Source of the DNA: Zygnema cylindricum
Lineage: Eukaryota > Streptophyta > Zygnematophyceae > Zygnematales > Zygnemataceae
DNA length: 38,741 nucleotides
NCBI GenBank assembly: GCA_037447655.1
Contig: JBBHKE010000223.1
Coordinates: 1 to 38,741, forward strand
Direction of reading: 5' to 3'
A model generated the notes under the pieces. The model ran no database searches, was not told the origin of the DNA, and saw nothing but the letters and a program-made list of their open reading frames with translations. Position 1 is the first letter of the stretch, and each line of letters opens with the position of its first letter. The position numbers and the translations under genes are program-made. Positions 30,840 through 38,741 of this stretch are shown here, piece after piece.

Positions 30840-31058
30840 TACACCGCCAATCGTTATTAGCGTTGTGTACGATAATTTCGTCCCGCTTTTTTTTTTTTTA
30901 TTCTCAAATATAATTATCCACACTATTTAAAAAAACCCTAATTCCTAATTAGAATAGACGATTTCTTCGAAAATTTTCAAATTCCCAATTAGCGTAAACC
31001 ACGCTAATTATTCGTATACGCTAAAAAAACTTACACGCTAATAACGATTGGCGGTGTA
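30840..31058. mobile_element. CACCG-end family MITE, CGCTAATT subfamily, second copy
   Basis: 219 bp, TACACCGCCAATCGTTATTA to TAATAACGATTGGCGGTGTA. It is almost identical to 24124-24343 in reverse orientation and separated from the preceding element by TTT only. Confidence 0.92.
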
Positions 31059-32315
31059 CTTTATCCCGACTTCAATATCCCCCAATTTTTTGAGGAAGTT
31101 AGTTTGTACCGTTTTCCGAAATTTTCCGAAAACAAAAAAGTCGGTGCTCGGAAATCCGTACATTATTCGAACGTCCGTCTGTTGCGGAAGTGAAATTTTT
31201 TCCGGTGGGAACAGGCTACGTCTCCGATTGAAGGTGTCTTGTGACACGTCACACGCTTTGACGTCATCAAATAAAGGCGCGAAAACAAACCTGCAGATTT
31301 TCAAACTTACTAATCAGATCGCACGTTTTCACGTCATTAGAATGACGACGGTGGTTCAAAGTCCTGCAGATTTTTCGCGCGAAAACAACGAAATAGCCGT
31401 TCGGATGTTGTTTTTGCTACGTCAGCTTTTCGGGTTACCGTTGACCTGTTTCACCGAAAGACGCAACTCTTACCCTACTTCTATATCCGGCAATATTTTG
31501 AGGAAGTTCGTTTGTATGGTTTTCCGAGAACTTCCGAAATCTACAAAGTCGGTGCTCGGAAAGCCGTACATTTTTCGAACGTCCGTCTGTTGCGGAAGTG
31601 AAATTTTTTCCGGTGGGAACAGGCTATGATAACCCATTCCCACCGGAGCATTTTATTTTCCGAAAACTCATCGGAAAACGTACACGCTTCGACGTCATCA
31701 AACATAGGCGCGAAAACAAACCTGCAGTATTGAATGTTCGAAGGACGACGACGGTGGTTCAAAGTCCTGCAGTGTTTTCGCGAGTACAATGAACTAGTCG
31801 TACGGATGTTGTTTTGGCTACGTCAGCTTTTCGGCGAAATACGCGACTTTAACCCGACTTCGATATCCGACAATATTTTGAGGAAGCTCGTTTGTACGGT
31901 TTTCATAGAAAGCCGTACATTATTCCAACGTCCGTCTGTTGCGGTAGTGAATTTTTTTCCGGTGGAATAGGCCATGAATGAAAAGATCGCCGTTCGACAA
32001 ATAGAAATAAAGTTTCGCACGTACAAAGGATTTTAAAAGTTTCATATTATTATCTAATTCGGAAAATCATCGGAATGGGAAATGCTCCGGTGGGAATAGG
32101 CTATGAGACGCCAATCGAAAGCTGAGAATCTTATCCTTCAATCGTAACCGTCAGATTCACATTCGGACATGTATGTACGGATAAAAAGTGTTTTAAGAGA
32201 CGAAAAAGACATTAACACTAATAGCGATTCACGGTACTGTACAGTACAGTACCGTACATTACTTTATTGTACCGATCGGCGAGACGTGGAATGGCCTCCC
32301 GTGCGGTTCATTCAA

Positions 32316-32879
32316 TAGTTCAAAAGTAGGTGCAAGTACACCCATACAATATGCCTATTGTACGTAAAAAATACAATATACCCTTAAGACCCATATTGTA
32401 TTGGCCGCAAAATGAAATAAAATAGTAACAGGGTTGAGTTGCACATGGATCGATAGCGAATTAAACGTCATGTCTAAATTTGAAAAAAAAATCTGACAAA
32501 AAAGTTTTTGTCTGTGAGTTTTGAGCAACTTTTTATTTAAACCGTCAGATTCGGATGATCTGACGGTCGTTGATCAAAGTAGCGATCTAAGAAGATCACA
32601 TGAAAAGCCCATAACACAACTTACGATAGGACTTACGTCCGCTTTTTTTTTTTTTTTCCGGGTTATTTTTCCCGCGGAATGTCATCCTACGCCGTGTCAG
32701 TTCGCTAAAAAATTCCGTTCGGCGGCGTGCGCTGTACTATCATCATACGTCAGATTCGTACGCTTGTACAGGGGTGTGCACAAAGCACACACATACAGTA
32801 TGCCTACGCTACGCGAGTTTTGTGCCAAGTTTTGTGCGCCTACCAAAGGCCTACCATAAAAACGCCTACTTTTGAACTA
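32316..32879. mobile_element. MITE with AGTTCAAAAGTAGG ends, full-length single copy (564 bp)
   Basis: TAGTTCAAAAGTAGGTG at the left, CGCCTACTTTTGAACTA at the right. It contains all blocks of the family in order, ending with TGCGCCTACCAAAGGCC and CTACCATAAAAACGCC. The right ends of this copy and of 17038-18179 are followed by the same TGGTACA, so the true terminus may extend beyond the TA. There is no coding frame with support. Confidence 0.85.
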
Positions 32880-33109
32880 TGGTACATTGTTTGATCCTTT
32901 TAGTGATTTTTAGGGTTTTTTTACGGCAATTTTAGTGCATTTTTAGGGTAATTTTAGGGTTCTTAGGCTAGTTTAGAATTCGCTTTGAAACCCTCAGTCA
33001 ACCTTATACTAAAGCCACAAATCTTTACTTTTATTTTTTGAAATTCTTAAACTAAAACCTAAAACGTAAACTTCTTAAGCTTATTTTTTTTACTACCTTT
33101 TCTTTTCCC
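32880..33109. other. Telo-box-like stretch and possible leader of candidate gene C
   Basis: TTTTAGGGTTTTTTTACGG, TTTTTAGGG and TTTTAGGGTTC recur at 32905-32965. TTTAGGG telo-boxes are common in plant promoters. The rest is AT-rich up to the ATG at 33110. Confidence 0.45.
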
Positions 33110-33703
33110 ATGGCATTTAGGGTTTCTTTCCTGCCTTCCTTTTCTTTGCCATCTTTCAAATTACATTTTTTTTATTCGAATCTCCATCCGCCGCCAAACC
33201 TAATTCGAACCCCGAAGTTGATCCCGCGATCCACTCTTAAACCTCCGGAAAATCCGGAAACTCCAGCTCGCTTAACATTCCCATGGCTGAAAAATATAAT
33301 TTTGAAGTCAAAACCTATCTCAGAATCCAGAATTTTATCTCTCTCCTACCCTTCACACCCTTACATTCGCTCCGACAGTTCGGATATTGGTCTATTGCAT
33401 GTAAATATTCCTTTTGAAAGTACAGATGTTCGTTTGTACGGCACGAATATTCGTTTTTATGACTCGAATATCCGTTTGCATGGCACGAATATTCGTTTGC
33501 ACGGCACGAATATTCGTTCGGGAAGTGGCTTGGAGAATAAGAAAGAGGTGGTTGGATCTCGGTCTTCGGTGAAATATTCAGCGATTCGAATCGAGAAAAA
33601 TGGAAATTGGAAACGAGTTGAAATTGCCTCAAATGAATTGGTAGGGCTTTTTTTAGTGTTTATTAATAATCTAAAAACCTTGATATTTTTCTTGTTTGGA
33701 TAA
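33110..33703 (+). CDS. Candidate gene C: 197-codon ORF with 7-residue repeats, first exon or whole gene
   Basis: The ATG sits in CCCATGGC context and opens the longest plus-strand frame outside transposons. The N-terminus (MAFRVSFLPSFSLPSFKLHF) is rich in Ser, Phe and basic residues with few acidic ones, like an organelle transit peptide. Residues ~103-137 are a 7-residue repeat (RLYGTNI, RFYDSNI, RLHGTNI twice). The C-terminal LFLVFINNLKTLIFFLF looks like read-through into an intron; a donor GTAGGG at 33641 would end the exon after about 177 codons. I do not recognise the protein and found no certain second exon. It might be the 5' part of gene B, but the phases I tried did not fit. Confidence 0.4.
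   Translation: MAFRVSFLPSFSLPSFKLHFFYSNLHPPPNLIRTPKLIPRSTLKPPENPETPARLTFPWLKNIILKSKPISESRILSLSYPSHPYIRSDSSDIGLLHVNIPFESTDVRLYGTNIRFYDSNIRLHGTNIRLHGTNIRSGSGLENKKEVVGSRSSVKYSAIRIEKNGNWKRVEIASNELVGLFLVFINNLKTLIFFLFG
33424..33510 (+). repeat. 21-bp tandem repeat with ACGAATATTCGT palindromes
   Basis: Four units of 21 bp (consensus TTGCACGGCACGAATATTCGT), the last two nearly identical, plus a decayed unit before them. Each carries a 12-bp perfect or near-perfect palindrome ACGAATATTCGT. The period is a multiple of three and the frame stays open. Confidence 0.85.
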
Positions 33704-34599
33704 CAAATTCCGAATTGTGACAAGAAATACTAATAAAACTAGCTAATGGTTGAGATAGTGATCTTTTCTTCTTTCATAAAAATGTGCTTCTCTTTAAAAA
33801 AAAATTAAGATATGCTTTTACGTTCTTATTTTGTATTGTATTTTTTTTTATTTTTTTTGTGATTGTGAATTGCAAAGTTGTTTTTTTGAAACTTCTTAGA
33901 AGGTTTCAGTTTATGGTTTATGGTTTCTCTGACATTGTCTGATATTTAGGTTTTAGAACTTTGTTTCTTGGCCTATTTTGTCTTATTCTGGCGCTTTAGA
34001 GCTTTAGAGCTTCTCTTTTAGGGCGTCTTTTTTTTTCCTGCTTTTGGGGTTATGGATAATAACATTTATTTTGTGTAGTGGCATTTCTAGGCACCAGGAC
34101 AATCTTCAGAAAAAATATACCAATATTAATGAGGAATTATTCAAATACATTTTCCGCAATGTCAATTGGCTTCTTATTTGTCAAATTCAGAATCCACATT
34201 TGTTATTTACTAAACTCCGACATTTAGAACAAGTAAATGTACTCGAAAAAGAGGCGGTGTCGGGAGAAAAATGGAAATATTGCTTCATACCGTAGCTCAA
34301 TATAAGAATGGAATCATAATAATGATATAAAAACAACATACTTCTTAAATCAGGATTATAGATATTTTAAAAAGATTTGTTTGTTTGTCAATTTTTTGTT
34401 TCCTTTGGGTTGGATTTGTTTGAAAAGTCCTGGGCTCCAACCTTTTCATTTCAAGCCGTCAAGAATGCTTGTATTGTATGAATTCCACTATAAAATTTTG
34501 TTTAATTATTTATTTGATGGCCTTTTTGGAGGGTTTAGGGACTTCATCCTCGTGACATTGGACTTTTAGAGGGCTCCGAAGCAACGCCTCGTCGCGCAC
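33704..34599. other. No clear gene; possible intron
   Basis: AT-rich with T-runs. A 70-codon frame at 34084-34294 after TGTGTAG is the best exon candidate, but it shows no motif and its phase does not match gene C. Confidence 0.35.
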
Positions 34600-35650
34600 G
34601 TATCGGGACTCGTAATGGCAAGGTTTGTCACACGTGTGAAATTCGTTACACATGTCACATACGGAATATGTATACCGCCCATTTCTATTAGAGTTAATGA
34701 CGCCCATTCGGTCGCGATGTGTTTTGACCGAAATTCATACCCCATGTCTCCCTTCACTAATTTAATATTGTACATTCTAATTTTGCATTTACACTTCTAA
34801 TTTCTGTACTCTAATAGCGACGGGTGGTGTAATGCATCGTCAAGTATAACAAGTTTGTCACGTCCCACTTGTGAAAATATGACAATGTCACATTTGTGTT
34901 TTTTTTTGTATTTTTGAGAGTAATGATGTGAGTCGCTTCTGTGGAAGATATGGCATTCGTCACATGTGACACTTCATGCTTGGGACATGTGTGGCAAGAG
35001 CTGGAAAACATCTCTTGTAGGATGGATCTTGATTTTGGCAATTATGGGAAGTTCTCACGCCTACAAATAGTTTTCATCTGTCACATTCTGGATACATTCC
35101 ATTTTTTGAATGGTGCATGCCATTCTTAATTTCTTATTACCTTTATTAATTTTATTTTCACTTAACGCTTTAGATGGCATGACCAATCAAAGTGGTTTAT
35201 GTGAATTTGTATATAATGTGGATTCTGTTTGTATTTCGTGTGGATTATCCTCTCCCACCTCTTTCTCTTCTACTCATTTCTTCCTCTTCCCCTTCCTCTC
35301 CCAACTCTCTACTCCTTCCCCCAAACATCAAGAATCCCCACTTATTTTGGTATTAACTTTAATCCAGAATTTCAAACCACTCTATTTATGCTTTTCTGTG
35401 TTAAAGGGATCCACATTGGGTTACCTACCGAGAAAAACTAATATGAATAAATTTTTAGCTGAAAGTTATTGTGGCCCACACTAATAATGGTTATAAAATG
35501 ACATAAATCATATGTCACTCAATGTTGCACTCACATGCCACATGTCACACAATTTCTCATATGTAAATGAAACGTGTCACACATGTCACATCTGTCACAT
35601 TTGGCTTTAAACATGTCATTAGATCATTCGTCCATGTGTCTATTTGTGTC
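34600..35650. repeat. Clustered TGTCACA / CACATGTGAC motifs
   Basis: TGTCACA, GTCACATGTGAC and close variants occur repeatedly in three clusters: about 34625-34665, 34855-34995 and 35505-35645. They occur in both orientations (for example TTCGTCACATGTGACACTTC and AACGTGTCACACATGTCACA). Spacing is irregular. It could be a decayed satellite or a binding-site cluster. Confidence 0.6.
34671..34831. mobile_element. CACCG-end family MITE, 161 bp, divergent
   Basis: TATACCGCCCATTTCTATTA (then GAGTTAATG) pairs with TACTCTAATAGCGACGGGTG (then GTGTA) in inverted orientation. It lies inside the TGTCACA region. Confidence 0.65.
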
Positions 35651-36180
35651 ACGTATACAAAGTAGAAGTTTCTAAACAAGTTTGACAGAGTGAAAGCTTC
35701 TAGGCAATCTTAACAAAGTACAGGTTTCTAGGCAATTTTGAAAAGTAAATGTTTTTTTTCACTTTTGACAGGTATCCCACCACAAGTCACATCACGGTAT
35801 GTTGTCTCCATCACAATTAAAAGAAAAAAAAAACCAAAAAAAATCTTCAAATTATTTAACGCTACGTCATCCATCGCTATTAGAGTTGGTGAATGACTAG
35901 CGTTACCACTTTTTTTGAATTAACCACACTAAATTATGATTTGCCACATGGCTCATTGTGGGCCACTTAACTAAGTGGTGTTTACTAACATTGATTTATA
36001 ATTTTTGGTTAAAAAAACATGCACTCACATTACAGTGATTAGAACCCTTTAAAGCCTCTTTTCCTTTTTTCCCTTTATTGTCAAGTTTTTTTCTGTGATT
36101 TAGAACTGAATCCAACATACAAAGAGGAACTGAAAAAAGGCATAGAACTGAAACCGACCAGTACTATTTTGTCCTTTTCT
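35641..36180. other. No gene seen; one lone CACCG-family end
   Basis: TACGTCATCCATCGCTATTA at 35863-35882, followed by GAGTTGG, is a left end of the CACCG family without a visible partner. The remainder is AT-rich flank upstream of gene B. Confidence 0.45.
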
Positions 36181-36212
36181 GTCAATTTATCAGCTATTGG
36201 TTCGAATGGAGA

Positions 36213-36468
36213 ATGCAAGAGCTCTATTGTGTGACGACTACGGTCTCCTTTTCGATGCTCGAAAGCCTCGGTGAGTCCAAATTTCCATTTTACGTTTTAA
36301 CGTTTTTTGATTTTTAGCCTTCTTTAACCCCTCTCTCTTTTCTCGCTCTCTCTCCCTCTCCCTCTCTCCCCCTCTCCCTCTTTCCCCCTCTCCCTCTCCC
36401 CTTCTCTCTCTCTGTCCCTCTTCCCCTCTCTCCTTCTGTCCCTTTGTCCCTCTTTCCCTCTCTTTCCC

Positions 36469-36521
<53 letters not shown>

Positions 36522-37812
36522 GTCCCAGGGTTTGGCCTTTTCTTTTAAATAGTTTTTAATCCAAATTCTTTTAGCCGTCAATGCCACACAAAATTATTTT
36601 AGTTTATTTTCTTTTCTCTTCATTTCTACTTCAAACTTTGTTAAAATTCAAAAGTTTTTACTCAAGTTTTTAGTTTTCTTTTATTTTTTTTAGGTTCTGC
36701 ATTTTTTTTTTATGTTGTGTCAGGTGGAAGACATTTTTTTTTTTAATTCACGTCTTAAACATAACCTTGTTTTTTTTATGAGTTTTTTTGGGAGAATTAA
36801 CACATTTTAAATTTCATTCGCATTAATTTTTTTCATTTTTTTTTGAGTGGGAAGAAATATATCGAGCATTTGTCCAGAAAGGTTATTTTCTTTGAAATTT
36901 TTTGGGCAGGTTTGGAAATTCCAGTCAGCTCCGAAATTCTGCTGCTGTTTCGGCAAATGGACAAGATAACAAATTTATGCATGAAAAAAGGTGATCCTTT
37001 TTTTTTTTTTTAGTTAAACATTTCAATAAAAGTAATAAGAAATAAACCTTGAAAGGTCTAGAAAGAAAATCGGAATAAACTTTAGGACTTTTTTTTTTCT
37101 TGTTTTTTGGAGCATTTTGTGCTTCTTAAAAATCCACATTACTTACAATTTTCTGGACAATTTTTTTTTTTTGTTATTGTTATTATTATTATTTGGAACC
37201 TTTTCATCATATCCGTTTTTTTTCATTAAAAGAACTTCAAAGTATCTTTCAAAAATTGTGATTTTTTGGAATATCTTTCAGATTTGAGTTTTTTATCTTT
37301 ATATGTTGGGACTTGGAAACATCAATAAACAAAAAAAAAGTTAAAAAGTTAAAAAGTTAAAATCTTTGAATTCTGTAAAACTTTCAAAAAGTTGGAAAAA
37401 ATTTAAGGAACATCCTAGAAATCTTATTAATATATAATACTATAAATGCACTATATATATATACATAGCCATATATGTATATATATAAAAAAAAAAAAAC
37501 AAAAAGTCGCTTATAAACATTTGAAAACCCTTGAAAGGAAAGAGCTGACAAATGCCAAAGAAACAGAAAAAAAAAGGTAAAAAAAAGCAAATAAATAAAT
37601 AAATGATTCCGAGATCCTGGAGAGAAGTTGTATGATTTGGAAAAAATGGGTATAAATGGGTACAGATCTACGGAAGCTTTTGTGATTTCTATGGCAGAAG
37701 TAGTCAAAAATTATTCGACGGAAAATTGTCGAAAAGAAATGCCTTTCCATCTGCTATTGTTGGAGTGTATTTTGCAAGAAACAAGTGTTTTTTTCCTACA
37801 CAAATTCGAAAG
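36213..37812 (+). CDS. Gene B: three exons of an unidentified protein, incomplete at the right edge
   Basis: Exons are 36213-36270, 36910-36990 and 37614 (or 37623)-37812, with borders CTCG|GTGAGT, GGGCAG|GTTTGG, AAAAAG|GTGATC and GAAAG|GTAAAT. The phases agree only in one reading: MQELYCVTTTVSFSMLESL, then GLEIPVSSEILLLFRQMDK ending in LCMKK, then LYDLEKMGINGYRSTEAF, MAEVVKNYSTENCRKE and MPFHLLLLECILQETSVFFL. It looks like a soluble alpha-helical protein; I do not recognise the family. Exon 1 is also open upstream to a possible acceptor TTTATCAG at 36193, so the true start may be earlier. Exon 3 ends in phase 2 and the rest lies beyond 38741. The acceptor of exon 3 is weak. Confidence 0.65.
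36325..36528. repeat. Polypyrimidine tract with (CT)n in intron 1 of gene B
   Basis: About 200 bp of C/T only or nearly so, with a pure (CT)n run of about 40 bp near 36473-36517, on the coding strand just after exon 1. Minus-strand RERERE-type reading frames here are artefacts. Confidence 0.9.
37420..37500. repeat. AT dinucleotide and poly(A) tract in intron 2 of gene B
   Basis: TATATATATA blocks at about 37452-37482 followed by a run of about 12 A. Confidence 0.75.
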
Positions 37813-37825
37813 GTAAATTTAAACG

Positions 37826-38535
37826 AAAACGGTTTCTAAAACTGGAACGGAAACTAAACTGAAACTGAAAAGAAATTGAAAACTGAAAAGGAAGCTAAAA
37901 CTGAAAAGGAAGCTAAAACTGAAAAGGAAGCTAAAACTGAAATGAAAGCTAAAACTGAAAAGGAAACTAAAACTGAAAAGGAAACTAAAACTAAAACTGA
38001 AAAGAAAACTAAAACTGAAAAGGAAACTAAAACTGAAACAGAAACTAAAACGGAAAAGGAAACTAAAACTGAAACAGAAACTAATACAGAAAGGAAACTA
38101 AAACTGAAACAGAAACTAAAACTAAAACTGAAACGGAAACATAAACGGACACTGAAGTGGAAACTGAAATTAAATTGAAGGGTTGACCTTAAAATTGAAA
38201 TTGAAATTTGTAATAAAATTGAAACTGAAATCAAAACTGAATGTAATAATGAAATTGAAATTGAAATTGAAATGGATATCTGAATGGAAACGGAAATCGA
38301 GATCAAAATTTAAAATGGAAAATGGAAATTGCTATTGATTTTGAAACCGGAGAAATTTTATTTTAAATTGAAATCAAAATTGAAACTGATATTGAAATTG
38401 AAATCGATAAACAAAATTAAAAACCGAAATGGAATTCCAATTCGAAATTCGAATATGAAATTAAATTTGAATTCGAAACTGAAATAATTAAAATTTAATT
38501 TCGATGTAAAAATGAAATAAAAATCGCAACTGAAA
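37826..38535. repeat. Degenerate AAACTGAAAAGG / GAAATTGAAATT array in intron 3 of gene B
   Basis: The left half (to about 38165) is a 12-bp unit AAACTGAAAAGG with AAACTGAAACAG variants. The right half drifts to 6-bp GAAATT units. The 12-bp period keeps KTEKE-type frames open on the plus strand and SVSF-type frames on the minus strand; neither is a gene. Confidence 0.9.
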
Positions 38536-38542
38536 CTGAATG

Positions 38543-38741
38543 TTGAACCCTCCCTCCATCTCCCTCTCCCTCCCCTCCCCCGGGAGCGAGAGGAGAGGGA
38601 GCGAGAGTGGGGGAGAGAGAGAGAGAGGGAGAGTCAGAGGGAGAAGAAGGAGAGGGAGAGGGGGAGAGAGAGGAGAGTCAGAGGGAGAAGGAGAGGGAGA
38701 GTGAGAGAGAGGGAGAGAGAGAGAGGGAGTGAAGGAGAGAG
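38543..38741. repeat. Pyrimidine tract switching to a purine tract
   Basis: CCTCCCTCCATCTCCCTCTC runs into CCCCTCCCCCGGGAGCGAGA at about 38570-38590 and then into GAGAGGGAGAG-type sequence to the window edge. It is a roughly palindromic CT/GA low-complexity region, probably still in the gene B intron. Confidence 0.85.

Larger units (their letters stand above)
29761..32103. mobile_element. 2.3-kb TIR element, TSD TGA, with tandem internal units
   Basis: Inverted ends TAGCCTGTTCCCACCGGAGC and GCTCCGGTGGGAATAGGCTA, extended inward (GCCCATTCCGATGATTTTCC against GGAAAATCATCGGAATGGG). TGA flanks both ends. Inside are three tandem units of about 350-410 bp: about 29873-31216 (interrupted by two MITEs), 31217-31628 and 31629-31977. 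Each contains GGCGCGAAAACAAACC, GGTGGTTCAAAGTC, AATATTTTGAGGAAG, AACGTCCGTCTGTTGCGG and a terminal GGTGGGAACAGGCTA-like end. There is no recognisable transposase. A 3-bp target suggests PIF/Harbinger or CACTA, but TGA and TAGCC are not typical of either. Confidence 0.85.
29673..32236. mobile_element. CACCG-end family MITE split by a 2.3-kb nested element
   Basis: The left part 29673-29760 (TACACCGTGTATCGCTATTA to TTTTCAGGTTGA) and the right part from 32104 (TGAGACGCCAATCGAAAGCT) to TCACGGTA at 32236 rejoin into a normal member when 29761-32103 and one TGA are removed. It is adjacent to 29294-29662 with only ~10 bp between the two ends. Confidence 0.92.

Noticed and set aside
31048-31629. 193-codon plus-strand frame with two internal repeats (PTSIS...VLG.PYI.RTSVCCGSE).
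   Set aside because: It starts inside a MITE and spans two tandem units of a TIR element. The repeat explains the similarity, the third unit breaks the frame, and the opposite strand is also open. Kept only as a weak possibility.
34084-34294. Possible second exon of gene C after TTTTGTGTAG.
   Set aside because: The phase does not fit the donor at 33641, and the only long open frame needs a weak acceptor. No conserved motif.
36324-36587. Minus-strand frame rich in RERERE.
   Set aside because: It is the complement of the (CT)n tract.
37876-38178. Plus-strand 100-codon KTEKE-repeat frame, and the matching minus-strand SVSF-repeat frame (37854-38306).
   Set aside because: Both are by-products of the 12-bp AAACTGAAAAGG array, whose period is a multiple of three. 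They lie in an intron of gene B and have no other support.
1-38741. CRISPR array, bacterial operon or phage system.
   Set aside because: The direct repeats are LTRs, MITEs or slipped short units with no regular spacer pattern, and the genes have introns.

Overview
The window is nuclear DNA of a plant. It is AT-rich and almost entirely transposable elements, with two split genes and no bacterial-type operons. The plant call rests on several signs: Ty1/copia elements, one primed by a stretch matching plant initiator tRNA-Met; MITE families of hAT, PIF/Harbinger-like and TA-target types; CCCTAAA/TTTAGGG (telo-box) motifs; and GT-AG introns with a CT-rich leader. I cannot name the species.

Layout. 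1-8379 is a nest. A PIF/Harbinger-type end (8353-8376) abuts a copia element on the + strand (1-553 and 6845-8352). That element is split by a second, related copia element, Copia-1 (554-6839, - strand), flanked by TACCC duplications. 8507-9814 holds a 300-bp MITE and a perfect-ended hAT MITE. 9956-15713 is Copia-2 (- strand, TSD CTTAC), whose LTRs are about 98% identical, so it is fairly young, but its gag-pol is broken. 16279-18964 holds MITEs, including a 1.14-kb fold-back.

20051-22712 (- strand) is gene A, three exons that join in phase into about 213 residues resembling the uncharacterised UPF0643-type family. A degenerate TTGGACA array fills its second intron. 23608-32879 is mostly MITEs nested in MITEs, plus a 1.5-kb degenerate 10-bp array and a tRNA-derived SINE head. 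33110-33703 is an ORF with a 7-residue repeat (candidate gene C). 36213-37812 (+ strand) is gene B, three phase-compatible exons of an unidentified protein that runs off the right edge through an intron filled with a 12-bp degenerate array.

Most interesting points. (1) The Copia-1 primer-binding site pairs with the anticodon arm of initiator tRNA-Met, as in Drosophila copia (half-tRNA priming), and the ATG opposite the anticodon appears to be the gag start codon. (2) The LTRs of both related copia elements carry an antisense tRNA-like module with Pol III boxes A and B; in Copia-1 it is followed by a T5 terminator. (3) About a dozen elements share one CACCG...ATCGCTATTAG terminal repeat and TA target but have unrelated interiors. 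(4) Two nested insertions can be proved from reconstructed empty sites.

All similarity statements are by eye and from memory; nothing was searched.
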